64,000 nt of DNA from Agmasoma carcini (nom. nud.) (taxonomy: Eukaryota > Microsporidia > Thelohaniidae). The notes below the pieces were generated by a model, which was given only the letters and a program-made list of their open reading frames with translations, was not told the DNA's origin and searched no databases. The DNA lies in contig JAOXFI010000014.1 in the NCBI GenBank assembly GCA_029232285.1, forward strand, positions 1 to 64,000, read 5' to 3'. A program made the position numbers and the translations under genes. Every line of letters starts with the position of its first letter. Positions within the stretch are counted from its first letter, which is position 1. Shown here one piece after another: positions 10,890 through 20,700 of this stretch.

Positions 10890-11351
10890 ATGAAAGATTG
10901 GACAGAAGATCTAAAGCAAGTGAGAAGTATGCCAGACAATCCAACGCCGACTTTAAATGATCTTGAACGTGTTGCAGAGAACATATGTGATCCTCTTTAT
11001 AGGGAAGATGGTAAACATCCCTTAGAAAAGAAGATGCTTCCTGAATGTTATGGACCTTTTGAGTGGGAGAATGTGAAAGCAGAAATTTATCAAGATGAAA
11101 CGTTATTTTTTATATTTTATTCGTTGTGTGGTGATAAGCTACAGATACAAGCTTATAATGAGTTGATTAACAAAGGTTATTGTTATTCAAAGGTTCATAA
11201 GAGGTTTCTTATGTTATCAGGTCCTAAGGTAGTAGATAATAAAAGGAAGAGGGTTATTGTGTTTAATCCTTATAAATGGAAGAAAGAGACGGTTGAATAT
11301 AATTTTACTAGCGAGTTTGTATCATCATTAGAGTCGAAAGTATTAGAATAA
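10890..11351 (+). CDS. NOT2: CCR4-NOT subunit with NOT2/3/5 box, NOT2-like
   Basis: The 153-residue product matches the NOT box: an LPECYGPFEW lead-in, DETLFFIFYSLCGDKLQIQA at about residues 70-90, then ELINKGYCYSKVHKRFLML and a VFNPYKWKKE end. The NOT box dimerises subunits NOT2 and NOT3/5 in the CCR4-NOT deadenylation and transcription complex. The short length and absence of an N-terminal coiled coil favour NOT2 (yeast Cdc36) over NOT3/5. The gene follows RFC1 in the same direction after about 180 bases of short AT repeats. Confidence 0.85.
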   Translation: MKDWTEDLKQVRSMPDNPTPTLNDLERVAENICDPLYREDGKHPLEKKMLPECYGPFEWENVKAEIYQDETLFFIFYSLCGDKLQIQAYNELINKGYCYSKVHKRFLMLSGPKVVDNKRKRVIVFNPYKWKKETVEYNFTSEFVSSLESKVLE

Positions 11352-12189
11352 AATAAATATTTGTAAATTATGTTAAGATAAGGATATAGTATTGGGGTTA
11401 TCTATCAATTTTTAAATGTTTCATATCAATTAATAAAACACTTTTTTAATTTTATTGATGGGTAGAAAATAATGGTAAAAAATATAAAAAATAAAATTTA
11501 ATTATTGATATAAAAGTTTACAAATAATATGAAATTTATTTATTGTTTCTAAATAGGTAGAAAATAATGGTAAAAAATATAAAATTTATTTATTGATATT
11601 AAAGTTTTCAAATAGATAAGAAATTTAATGATTGATATGAAAATTTTCAAATAGATATGAATTTTAATGATTGATATGAAAATTTTCAAATAGATATGAA
11701 TTTTTACCGATTGATATGAAATATTTACAATTTGATATATAAATCTTTTATAATAATAAATATTTATGTTGTATTCAATTAATATATCACAATCTCAAAC
11801 TAACTAACAATGATTTTAATTCCTTAAACAAAATTTATTATTTTCTCTTAAAACTTTCATTCTAGTATGTCTATAATAATAATTCTTAATGTATATTAAT
11901 TTTGTAATATTTGATTTTAATAAATAAAGCTTTCAATTATTTTTAAATTGTTGTCATATTATGAAATATAATTGATTTTAATTATATATCACAATGTTAT
12001 AAAGAAAATAAAAATATCTTAAATAATTTTTATATATTTCAAAATCTTTGTTGACATGTTTTTAATATTGATAAAATGTTGTATTTTAGTTCAAAATCTT
12101 TATAATGACCAATTTTATATTAAATCTGAAAGATTAAGATATTTTAATTAATTTTTTTAAGATTGACATTTTTAAAAAAAAATTACCTT
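11352..12189. repeat. AT-rich spacer with GATATGAA repeats
   Basis: From about 11560 to 11735 a unit of about 39 bases (ATTGATATGAAAATTTTCAAATAGATATGAA) is repeated three to four times in diverged form. The word TAGGTAGAAAATAATGGTAAAAAATAT occurs twice (about 11460 and 11554). No gene is seen. Confidence 0.6.
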
Positions 12190-12402
12190 ATGAACAGAAG
12201 AAATGCTGCTTTAAATTATAGTCCTATTATAGATAGACCAAGTAATATATTTATATCACATGAAATGCATCCATTTGGTGTTGTATTACTATTATTTATA
12301 TATACTGCAATTTTATGCTATTTTATGGGACATAGAAAATCAAGTTTTATTATAATGATGTGTGGTATTGTTTGTTATATTTCTATTGTTGCATTTCTAT
12401 GA
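12190..12402 (+). CDS. Small two-helix membrane protein
   Basis: The protein has 70 residues from the ATG at 12190. That start is preferred over an upstream ATG at 12163 because it follows TTTTTAAAAAAAAATTACCTT, the local start context. Two hydrophobic helices are visible (about residues 29-47 and 51-70), joined by a short basic loop (GHRKSS). The first helix contains AILCYF. The protein at 15527-15733 has the same plan and the same ILCYF word, so the two may be paralogues. Function is unknown. A small ER membrane chaperone subunit such as Asterix would fit the size, but the similarity is too weak to claim. Confidence 0.6.
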   Translation: MNRRNAALNYSPIIDRPSNIFISHEMHPFGVVLLLFIYTAILCYFMGHRKSSFIIMMCGIVCYISIVAFL

Positions 12403-12425
12403 AATAAATGTTTTTGAATTAAGAT

Positions 12426-12575
12426 AAAGATATATAGACATTATAGATATTATAGATATTATAGACATTAGAGACATTAGAGACATTAAAGACATTATAG
12501 ACATTATAGACATTATAGACATTATAGACATTATAGACATTATAGACATTATAGACATTAAAGATATATAGAATT
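12426..12575 (+). repeat. GACATTATA 9-base tandem array
   Basis: About 15 tandem copies of a 9-base word (GACATTATA and variants such as GATATTATA and GACATTAGA) are visible. The array lies between the small membrane protein gene and a dispersed repeat. Confidence 0.85.
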
Positions 12576-12965
12576 GTTTACCCCTAACGATAGCAGATAA
12601 CAGAGCAAGTGATATGAAAAATTATGATTCCTACAAAGATTTTGTGATTATCAATTTAGTAAATTAAATGGTGATAAACATCTATATTAAATTTATGTTC
12701 AAGGCATGGGTGAAGGTCTCACAATTACTTTGAGACAATGAAGATATATTATATTGGTTTTTTGATACAACAATAGATTATTTATTTAATTGAGAGCTAT
12801 ATAGGTCCTCTGTTATTAGACTATCATCCAATGTAGGGCGGTAACGTTGGAACAACAGTTAATTTAACTATAACGGGTTAGGGTCAAAGAAGGGTATGAG
12901 AATACAGATAATCTTGGTCATTACCTCATTCAAAAGGTTTACTTATCAAATATATAAGCTGGTTG
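12576..12965 (-). repeat. Dispersed repeat family R, inverted copy
   Basis: The segment GTAGGGCGGTAACGTTGG at 12833-12850, followed by an AACAACAGTTAATT block and AGATAATCTTGGTCA, is the reverse complement of blocks near 19810-19880 (CCAACGTTACCACTCTGCC and others). It is the same family as 6360-6660, 14930-15420, 19580-19910 and 36380-36770, in the opposite orientation. Confidence 0.6.
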
Positions 12966-14419
12966 ATGTGTGTAATTAGTTATTTAGTATAAAGTCTTTA
13001 TAGTAGTATTTAAAGTAGTTTTTATAGTATTATTTAAAGTCTTATTATCACTATTTATGATGGCATGACAAACAAGTTTTTTTTCATTGCTTTTCTATAT
13101 TTTATTTTAATAGTTTTACTTGTTGGATTAACCTTCATTCCTCTGTAAGAAGAATGATATTTATTATTCTTTGTAGAAAATTAGATAAGGTCTTCAATTG
13201 ATAAATAAAATTATTATTAGCTTCATAGATAAACATTTCATAATTTAAAAATCGGAAGCAATATAGACACATATTACATTGAAATAACATATTTTGTAGA
13301 TTCTATAATAATATCACAATTATTAAATATTTATAAATTAGTTAGTTAGTTATACAATGGGTGGGGTAAAATCGGGCACCCCTTTAAATGATTGATTTCT
13401 AATAATGTATTAAAATATTATTATTGTGTATTATTGTATTATTATTATAATATTATTATATATTATTGTATTATTATTATTATATTATTATTATTATATT
13501 ATTATTGTATTATTATAATAATATTATAATTATTATATATTATTTTTATAAAATATTTTACACTGATGCATTAATTTGAAAACTTCGACTGGCACCATAA
13601 ATTTTATGTTTTCACCTAATACTGTCTTTACAACTCAAATAAGGACCTTTTTAAGTCTCATATATGTTATATTTAGATCTCTTATGAACATATGATTAGA
13701 CATTTTGATTAATAGTAACTGTCTTAAGACATTTTTACATATAAATAAAATCCGTTAACGTGGTTTTCGTTAATAATTCTTAAAATACATTCTCAGAATC
13801 ATTTATTTTGTTCTAAAGTGAAACAAACCTTCTTCTACATCTATATATAAATATTTCTGCTTTCTTTAATAAAATTATAAGCTTTTTTATATTGTTATTT
13901 TAAAAATTCTTAATTGTTTGGTAAGATTTTGTATATTATAAATCTATATATAACAGAAATACATCTTATAGCACTTTGTGTCTTTAAAATGTTATATTTG
14001 ATGCAAGCTTGTTATTTACATTTGATATATATAAGTTAATTTTTGATTATTATAAAAAATAACAATTTATTTATATAAAATAACAGAGACACGGGAAATT
14101 AATGCCCATTAAAAATTATAAATGTTTTTTAAAAAATATAAGTTTTTAAAAACGGGTTTTAAAATCAAGGTTTCTATTATAATTTATAAATGGGTTTGTA
14201 ATATAATTTAATTGTTGAAAATCATCTTTTTAAGAATTGTTATCTACTCAATACATTATTACAAATTCACTAAGATAAAACTCAATATAATTTCTTCTTG
14301 TATAGTTTGTGGTGAGACAGAATTTTTTTGAACGATTTACCGAATCATGGTTAAAGGTATCTTGGTTATAAAAATACATGTATGTTGATCATTAATCATC
14401 ATGATTTGTGCATTTTCTT
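12966..14419. other. Gene-free AT-rich region with TAT microsatellite
   Basis: 13395-13560 is a TTATTA/TATTATT microsatellite. Other parts hold only short open frames. The minus strand near 14290-14400 reads HDSVNRSKKFC in one frame, which recalls the HxxVNHSxxF block of Merlin transposases. This is too short to call. Confidence 0.5.
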
Positions 14420-14602
14420 TATTGTTTTCAACAGTATTGTACCCGAAAACCTTTGAGTGCTTCAGACACCCATACATCATCAACCAATCGACCCCTATTG
14501 TATTTTTTTAAACTGTTTTCAAAAATATTGTACCCGAAAACCTTTGAGTGCTTCAGACACCCATACATCATCAACCAATCGACCTCTATTGTATTTTTTT
14601 GA
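14420..14602. repeat. 91-bp tandem duplication
   Basis: A 91-base unit occurs twice with only a few differences: TACCCGAAAACC begins at 14440 and again at 14531. The unit runs through CTTTGAGTGCTTCAGACACC and CATACATCATCAACC. A third, partial copy of the beginning follows. The frames at 14408-14602 and 14457-14660 are products of the duplication and are not thought to be genes. Confidence 0.85.
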
Positions 14603-15526
14603 ACAACTGCGTTTCATCAATTTATATGTGTTGAACAAACCAAATTATGTTATTATTTAATTCTTGAAGGATTTTATTTTATCACACAAGCTTTTATAAT
14701 CTTAAAATTTGGCTTATTTTAAGCTTTAATCTTTGAAAATAGTTGGATTCTTTGCTTTAAAACGTTTTTACAAGTCCTAAAGTAATATCTAAAGGCAAAC
14801 TAACTTAAAAATCGGAAATAATAATAATGGATTTATTTAATCCACATTTCATCTAGCGATTGTAAAATCACTTTTATCAAGCCACTAAAAACACAAAATA
14901 AACAAAAGAGGCTGAAATCCTGTCTGCTTATTTCCCTTTTTCTACAAACAGTCTATAATATCAGTTATTATTCACAAAAAAAGAAAAGTCGAACCATCAA
15001 GTAAAACCAATCATAAAAAAGCTCAAAGAAAGAACGAATAACGGGTGGATAACACAATCATACGCAAAAGCGCTTTAATAATAACTAGATAAGTTCGTCA
15101 AACTATTTTGAAAGATTTCAGCAAGACTTTAAAGACACCAAACTATAGGATGCGGTTGCAGATGGGCTTAGTGTTATTACGTACATTCTAACTCATATCT
15201 TTAAGAAGTGGCACTTCTCTACTGATAGAAGAGGTGCTCGTCTATCGACCGCAAACCAGTTTCCTAGAGTGAACAAGATATTCCATATCCACTTGGACTT
15301 GCTTTAACCCCTGGCAGAACCCAACCTGCTATAGTCCAATTAGCCGTCGCCTTTATACAACGTTACCAATCTGCACCACGTGGAGGTCTGGACTCTTCGC
15401 AGAGCAAGAATCGGAATTTATTGTCAAAACAGACATACAAAAATGACACACTTGATCTTCTTAAAATAAATAGAAGTATATTCGAAATAATATAAATATA
15501 ATGTAGATAGTTTTATTTGAAATTTC
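14603..15526 (+). repeat. Spacer ending in dispersed repeat family R copy
   Basis: From about 14930 to 15420 this is the best-preserved-looking copy of family R. It has GACTTTAAAGACACC at 15130-15144, GGGCTTAGTGTTATTACG near 15164, CGACCGCAAACCAGTTTCC near 15247, TGAACAAGATA, CCAATTAGCCGTCGCC near 15336 and CACGTGGAGGTCTGGACTC near 15377. Small frames exist, but no domain is recognised. The part before 14930 is AT-rich without a gene. Confidence 0.6.
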
Positions 15527-15733
15527 TCATGCCAATACTGATAGAACAATGGCAAATAAAGTCATGAATACTAAAGCAATATTAATTTGGAAAGCTTTTT
15601 TACATTCATGAAAATAACAAAGAATTGAGCTAAAGATAAGAACTATTAATAAGCCGCTTAATAGATTTAAGTTATCAACAACAGGAAGCATTGGAGAAGG
15701 TGTTTCACTACTTTTTAATAAATTTTTATTCAT
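15527..15733 (-). CDS. Small two-helix membrane protein, possible paralogue of 12190-12402
   Basis: The protein has 68 residues. A short hydrophilic N-terminus (about 1-20) precedes two hydrophobic helices (about 22-45 and 50-68) separated by HECKKAF. The word SSILCYF at the end of helix 1 matches AILCYF in the protein at 12190-12402, and the loop is basic in both. The ATG follows TTTTTTTTAAAAAAAATATCC, the normal start context, which supports a real gene. The function is unknown. It is probably an ER or other endomembrane protein. Confidence 0.6.
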   Translation of the reverse strand: MNKNLLKSSETPSPMLPVVDNLNLLSGLLIVLIFSSILCYFHECKKAFQINIALVFMTLFAIVLSVLA

Positions 15734-15955
15734 GGATATTTTTTTTAAAAAAAATTAAAATTTTTTGTAATATTTGATTAAATCAATATATAATAATTCT
15801 AATATTGACATTTGAAATGCATTTATCATAATTCTAATATTGACATTTAAAATGTATTTACAAAATTTATAATCAACAAGCCTATTTTCCTAATAATAAA
15901 AATTTTTATGTTATTTATACCAAATTTAATATTTTTTATAAAAAATTTTTCCTTT

Positions 15956-16357
15956 ATGGAAATAAAAATAAATCCAATAAAAAGTTCAACATCTTCAATT
16001 ATAATCACAGAAGGTGATTCTAAAGTATTATGTTGTGTATATGCTTCTCAAAAGAGAGAAACAGACCCTTCTTTTGAAATTAAATCACCAATAACTTTAC
16101 AATCAACTGTTTTCCAATTCTTAATAAATAGAACCACATTTTTTAAAATTCACATATTTGAAATTAATAACGGAAATATAAAATTATATTATAATTCAGC
16201 TTTTTTATGCCTTAAGAAATTATTTAATATCAATTTTACTACTGCTTCAATAAATAATGATTATTTAATTATGAATAATCAGAATATTTGTGATATGAAA
16301 ATAACAAATCTTAGTAATTATGATAAGCTTGTTGAAATGTGTAAGGATAAGAAATAA
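15956..16357 (+). CDS. RNase PH-fold exosome-like subunit (RRP46/MTR3 type)
   Basis: The protein has 133 residues from the ATG at 15956. The upstream ATG at 15908 would add a hydrophobic, unlikely leader, and the 15956 start follows AAAAAATTTTTCCTTT. SSTSSIIITEGDSKVLCCVYA resembles the first strands of RNase PH domains (a GS-x-GxTxVLC-like pattern). The middle and end keep the expected strand-helix alternation. Exosome ring subunits of this fold are catalytically inactive scaffolds for RNA decay. The protein is short for the family and diverged. RRP46 or MTR3 is the most likely identity, but this is an inference. Confidence 0.5.
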   Translation: MEIKINPIKSSTSSIIITEGDSKVLCCVYASQKRETDPSFEIKSPITLQSTVFQFLINRTTFFKIHIFEINNGNIKLYYNSAFLCLKKLFNINFTTASINNDYLIMNNQNICDMKITNLSNYDKLVEMCKDKK

Positions 16358-16705
16358 AATAATGTTTTGGTTATTTATTTAATATTTAATATAAAGTTTC
16401 TATATCTAATTTCAAATATTTCATATCTATCTCAATATTTGCAGGTTGATATGTAAATATTGATATGAAATATTTAAACTTAGATTAAAATTTGTATTAA
16501 AGAGGAAAGTTATATTTTTTTACTATGTAAATATTGATATGAAAAGTTTAAACTTAGATATAACATTTGTAATTGAAGAGGAAAGTTATATTTTTTTTAT
16601 TATGTAAATATTGATATGAAAGTTTAAACTTAGATGTAAAATTTGTTTTTAAAGAGGAAAGTTATATTTTTTTTATATAATTTAAATCTTTTAAAAAAAT
16701 TTTAC
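16358..16705 (+). repeat. Tandem ~75-bp repeats upstream of GPN1
   Basis: Three copies of a unit of about 73-78 bases lie here. ATTGATATGA recurs at about 16459, 16532 and 16610, each followed by GTTTAAACTTAGAT and then GAGGAAAGTTATATTTTTT. The last copy abuts the GPN1 start region, so the promoter is embedded in the array. Confidence 0.75.
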
Positions 16706-17419
16706 ATGGTTGAAAGATGCTTTTTAGTTGTTGGAATGGCTGGTGCTGGTAAAACTACCTTCTGTCAACGTCTTTATTCTTGGTACAACACCAATATCAA
16801 ACTTGTCAATGGTATCAATGCAAATATAGCTTCTTTAAATCTAGATCCTGCTGTTCATAATCCTAAAATGCCTCTCTCCTATGATATAAGAGACGAATTT
16901 GATTATCAGCAAACAATGAAAAAACATAACATTGGTCCAAATGGTTGTACAAATCTTATATTGGGACTGTATTCAGCCAATTTTAATATGCCACAGGCTG
17001 AAACCGTCATCATTGACACACCAGGTCAACTAGAATCCTTCATTTGGAATGCTCCTGGTGATATAATAATACCTCAACTAACAAAAACAGTAATTTTATA
17101 TGTTATTGATCTAAATGAAGCTAAAAATAAATATTGTTTTATGTGTAACATGATATTTGCTGCTAGTCTTAAAGTTAAATATAAAAAACCAATATTGATG
17201 GTATTAAATAAAGCTGATGCTGCTGATAATGAAATAATAGAATGGATGAATGATTTTGAAGCATTGATGGGTGATGATCCTATTATAAGTAGTTTACCTT
17301 TGTATTTTGAAGAATTTTATAATAATATAGATTATGTTGAGGTTAGTAGTTTAACTGGGAAGGGTAAAATAGAATTTATGAAGAAAATTGATGAAATAAT
17401 TAATAAAAATATTGATTAA
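16706..17419 (+). CDS. GPN1: GPN-loop GTPase GPN1 (Npa3/XAB1)
   Basis: The protein has 237 residues from the ATG at 16706. This start is chosen because it follows AAAAAAATTTTAC; the frame extends further upstream only into repeat sequence. The P-loop GMAGAGKTT is at about residues 10-18. The family-defining GPN loop is at about 77-79 (NIGPNG), switch II is IIDTPGQLESF, and the base-specificity motif is LNKADAAD. GPN1 acts with GPN2 and GPN3 in cytoplasmic assembly and nuclear import of RNA polymerase II. GMAGAGKT and the DIRDEFDYQQTMKKHNIGPN region fit GPN1 rather than GPN2 or GPN3. It is shorter than yeast Npa3, mainly at the C-terminal tail. Confidence 0.92.
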   Translation: MVERCFLVVGMAGAGKTTFCQRLYSWYNTNIKLVNGINANIASLNLDPAVHNPKMPLSYDIRDEFDYQQTMKKHNIGPNGCTNLILGLYSANFNMPQAETVIIDTPGQLESFIWNAPGDIIIPQLTKTVILYVIDLNEAKNKYCFMCNMIFAASLKVKYKKPILMVLNKADAADNEIIEWMNDFEALMGDDPIISSLPLYFEEFYNNIDYVEVSSLTGKGKIEFMKKIDEIINKNID

Positions 17420-17429
17420 TTATATGTTA

Positions 17430-17545
17430 AGTTAGTTAGTATATCTTAAGATGGTCAGATATAGTCAGAAATGGTCAGTCATGATCAGATTAGATCGGTT
17501 AGTCAGTCAGATAGTCGGATGATCAGATGGTCATATCGTCACATG
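17430..17545. repeat. GGTCAGAT/AGTCAG short tandem words
   Basis: Variants of (A)TGGTCAGAT and TAGTCAG are repeated between GPN1 and TSR1. The same type of word forms larger arrays at 39005-39100, 45040-45405 and 61370-61640. The remaining bases up to 17706 hold no gene. Confidence 0.7.
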
Positions 17546-17706
17546 GTAAGATTATTTTATAGTAAAAAAGTCAAAAATATTAATATTTTAGTACATCCCA
17601 TCATAATGTCTATTTCTTAGATTATAAAGGTTTAATGTAAGCCATCACCTAGTCTAATATATAAAAATATTATTAACTAACTTAATAAACTTTAAATATT
17701 TTTTAT

Positions 17707-19197
17707 TTATAAAAACTTACGATCATAAAGTCTCATGATAACATCTTCGCCATGCTTAACTGGACTTTGTAAATGAATTTTAAACTCTCCATGTTCACCT
17801 ATTGACTTAACTACATATCCAAAATTACCTTTTCCTACTTCGACCCTTACTTTTTTAAAAAAATTAACCTCATCAGGTAAAGCAAACATTTTGTATACTA
17901 AAGCATAATTTTGTTGATACGTCTTCTTAATTGCACCTACCAATTGATATTCCTCGGCAAATGGTACGTTTCTATTAAAAATTTCATATATTTTAAAGTC
18001 ATTTTTAATATTAATTTCCTTTACTTCATTATTAAAAGTAACATCATCATCTTCAACATGATAAATGTTAGGATAATAAGAAAAATAAGAAAAAAATGAT
18101 ATTTGTCCATTCAATACACTTTTTTCTACTGTAATATCATTTCTAAAGCTATTTGTAATGAAATAGTTTGATTTTTGTAATCTGTAGCCAAGATCAGTTA
18201 TAATTTTCGTATTTAATAACTGATTAGACTTAAAATCACCATTAAAAATCGTATTTCTATCTTCAAATGGTAATAAACCGAATATAATCATCAATTTTGA
18301 GTCAAAACTATCATCAGAAAGTCTTATTTTAATCTTTACTGGTTTTTCAAGCTTTGTATTGCTAAAATTAATATTATCATAATTTTTAAAGTATATTAAG
18401 TCATTATAATAGTCAGGCTCATTATCTTCATTAAATTTATATTTTCCACCAAATGAAATACCATTAAATTTATGATATTTATCTATTATATTTGATTTAA
18501 CATTAATTTCAACCTCAGAGTCGCTATCAATCAATTCATCATCAATTTTTTCTTTTTTCATCAGTAAATTATCATTTTCTAGACAAATAATGTCTTCCTT
18601 ATGATTATTAACAATGAATTCTTCTATTACACCCTCATATTTACCATTAATGATTAATTTATTAGTTACAGGTCTATATTTCATATAACCATGTACTATA
18701 AAGCATGAATCATGTTTTTCAAAAGAATTTGTAACCATAAATGGTCTGTTACAAACTGATGTATTTCTAATGTTAATATTTGATAATAATTTGTTTAAAT
18801 TGTTTTTTAAGCATATTTTAACATCACCGAGATTCTTACTGATGATATTCGCCTCTTTTTTATATTTAACATCATAAACCATGATTGTGGTTGGGAGATA
18901 CCTTTTGATCAGCTTTAGCTTATCAAAGTTGATGTTTTCATCTGATATTGATACCAATAGTAGATCTGAGGCTCTTACCAGATAACTTAATGATATTGAA
19001 TTTAAATATTGATAATTATAGAATTTATGATTGTAAGATAAATCTAAATCTATATCCATAATAGTAGAACTAAGAGAGACGTGTGTAATATTTACATAGC
19101 AGCCATCATTTTTATAGATATTCAATAGAGATTCTTTCATATTTTGTTTGTTTTTGATTGACTGCTGTGTTTTACACTTTCTTTCAATTTTTTTCAT
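17707..19197 (-). CDS. TSR1: Ribosome biogenesis factor TSR1
   Basis: The protein has 496 residues. An N-terminal basic stretch and a degenerate GTPase-like region (SYLVRASDLLLVSI, with no P-loop) come first. An acidic segment lies at about 205-235. The BMS1/TSR1 C-terminal domain includes the LGYRLQKSNYFITNSFRND region and ends DEVNFFKKVRVEVGKGNFGY, then HGEFKIHLQSPVKHGEDVIM. TSR1 is a GTPase-like but inactive factor that binds the maturing 40S subunit in the cytoplasm. The lack of a P-loop separates it from BMS1. It is well below the usual length of about 800 residues. The ATG follows AAAAAATTTCCAAT. Confidence 0.88.
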   Translation of the reverse strand: MKKIERKCKTQQSIKNKQNMKESLLNIYKNDGCYVNITHVSLSSTIMDIDLDLSYNHKFYNYQYLNSISLSYLVRASDLLLVSISDENINFDKLKLIKRYLPTTIMVYDVKYKKEANIISKNLGDVKICLKNNLNKLLSNINIRNTSVCNRPFMVTNSFEKHDSCFIVHGYMKYRPVTNKLIINGKYEGVIEEFIVNNHKEDIICLENDNLLMKKEKIDDELIDSDSEVEINVKSNIIDKYHKFNGISFGGKYKFNEDNEPDYYNDLIYFKNYDNINFSNTKLEKPVKIKIRLSDDSFDSKLMIIFGLLPFEDRNTIFNGDFKSNQLLNTKIITDLGYRLQKSNYFITNSFRNDITVEKSVLNGQISFFSYFSYYPNIYHVEDDDVTFNNEVKEINIKNDFKIYEIFNRNVPFAEEYQLVGAIKKTYQQNYALVYKMFALPDEVNFFKKVRVEVGKGNFGYVVKSIGEHGEFKIHLQSPVKHGEDVIMRLYDRKFL

Positions 19198-20700
19198 ATT
19201 GGAAATTTTTTAATAAAAATTTATTGTTAAGTTTGAAGATTTGTAATGAAGTTAGTTAAATACACGAAATATGAATATTAAATTATGATCGTTATGGGTT
19301 TATTTATACAATGTGCTTTCAGACTGAAAAATAGGTTATAATGATTAAAGACTCTCCACTTATTTTTGTGTTTTTTACAAAATTCAGTTAATCTAAAGAA
19401 AATAGTTAAGGGACGAAAGCTGGACTCACCAGATAGCTTATCAATCTTATATAAAAAGGTTTATTTGTCTAATATGCTTGCTTAGGCAAAAATATGAAAT
19501 AAGACTTAAAGTAGTATCGATTGGAAATTTCTCCATACAAAGAATTTAGCTATCAATAAACTTAACATAGGAGAAACAGCAGATAAAAACTCATAAATCA
19601 AACAACAATATAGAAAGGACGAAAACAGATATTAAAGACCATACACTATTCGTGCTTTGGTAAAAAGTAGTAGAAAAAATGATTGTTATAGTGACATTAA
19701 GACTTTAAAGACACCAATTTTATATTATAAGCTGGGTTTAGTGCTATTAAGTACATCCTAACTTATATCTTTAGGAAATGGTATTTCCCAGAGTGAACAA
19801 GGTTATCCGTATCCTCCAGGTCCCGATTTAGCCCAATTAGCCGTTGTTTCCAACGTTACCACTCTGCCCCACGTGGAGGTCTGGACTCATCAGATAGCTT
19901 ATCAATTTTATATAAAAATCATGGTAATACCATATAAAAGATTTCTTTTTTATATTTATAAAATGATTAGAAAAATTTTACGATTTAGTGGATGAATGTG
20001 TATTAGAGTTTAAAAATAACACTTGAAGATGATTTAATGGTAGATTAACCTGACAGCAATGTTAAACTAGTATGTAGTAATTATGGTTTAGTCAAATGAT
20101 TTGGAAATGTTTTCCTTTTGTTATTTTTTTTTTCTTCTATTGACCCACAATGGTCGGCGAAAAAGAAATCTCACAAGAAGAGAGAGAATAGCGGCAAAAG
20201 CTGATCTTAGTTGATAATTATTATTGATAAGTCCTTAAAACACCCACCAAACAATATCAAGAATTGTAATATATTATTTTGATACTGGATCTGTTTGATC
20301 AAAAGCACTAATAAATAAGCTTAAAAGTCAAAAGAGTAATATATGGTTGTATTGACAGGTGTAATACATTAATACTCAGCAATTACAAACAGGTTAGCAA
20401 AAATTGTAACATTCGTGTTTATACATGCACTATTGATATATGCCTTTATGAATATTGTAATATTTAAAAATATCTTTAAATGTTTACCGAGAATCAAAAT
20501 TGTTACAAGACAACGTATACAAGGAAGTATATGCCATAAATGAAACCCTCAAAAATAAAAAAAAATCATTATTGATGAATTTGGGGTTTCTTTTATACAA
20601 ATAAACCCCAGGAATGTTTCAATGATTAAAAGTTTTGCAACAACCAATGTTCGAGTAATGAAACTATAAACAATTCTTTTTGCATAAGAATAAAAATTTA
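19198..20700 (+). repeat. Gene-free region with dispersed repeat family R copy
   Basis: 19580-19910 is a family R copy (GACTTTAAAGACACCAA at 19690, CCACGTGGAGGTCTGGACTC near 19867). The block CTGGACTCACCAGATAGCTT at 19429-19448 recurs at about 19882 (ACTCATCAGATAGCTTATC), a direct repeat about 454 bases apart. No gene is seen on either strand. Confidence 0.55.

Noticed and set aside
14408..14660. Two overlapping + strand frames of 64-67 codons
   Set aside because: They exist only because of the 91-base tandem duplication. Their product is a direct duplication without domain or start context.
14985..15000. GGTTCGACT on the minus strand, like a tRNA B box
   Set aside because: The flanking bases do not pair to form a T stem and there is no acceptor or anticodon arm in reach.
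16643..16705. N-terminal extension of GPN1 from an upstream ATG
   Set aside because: The added 21 residues come from the tandem repeat and place sequence before the conserved P-loop start. The ATG at 16706 has the standard upstream block.
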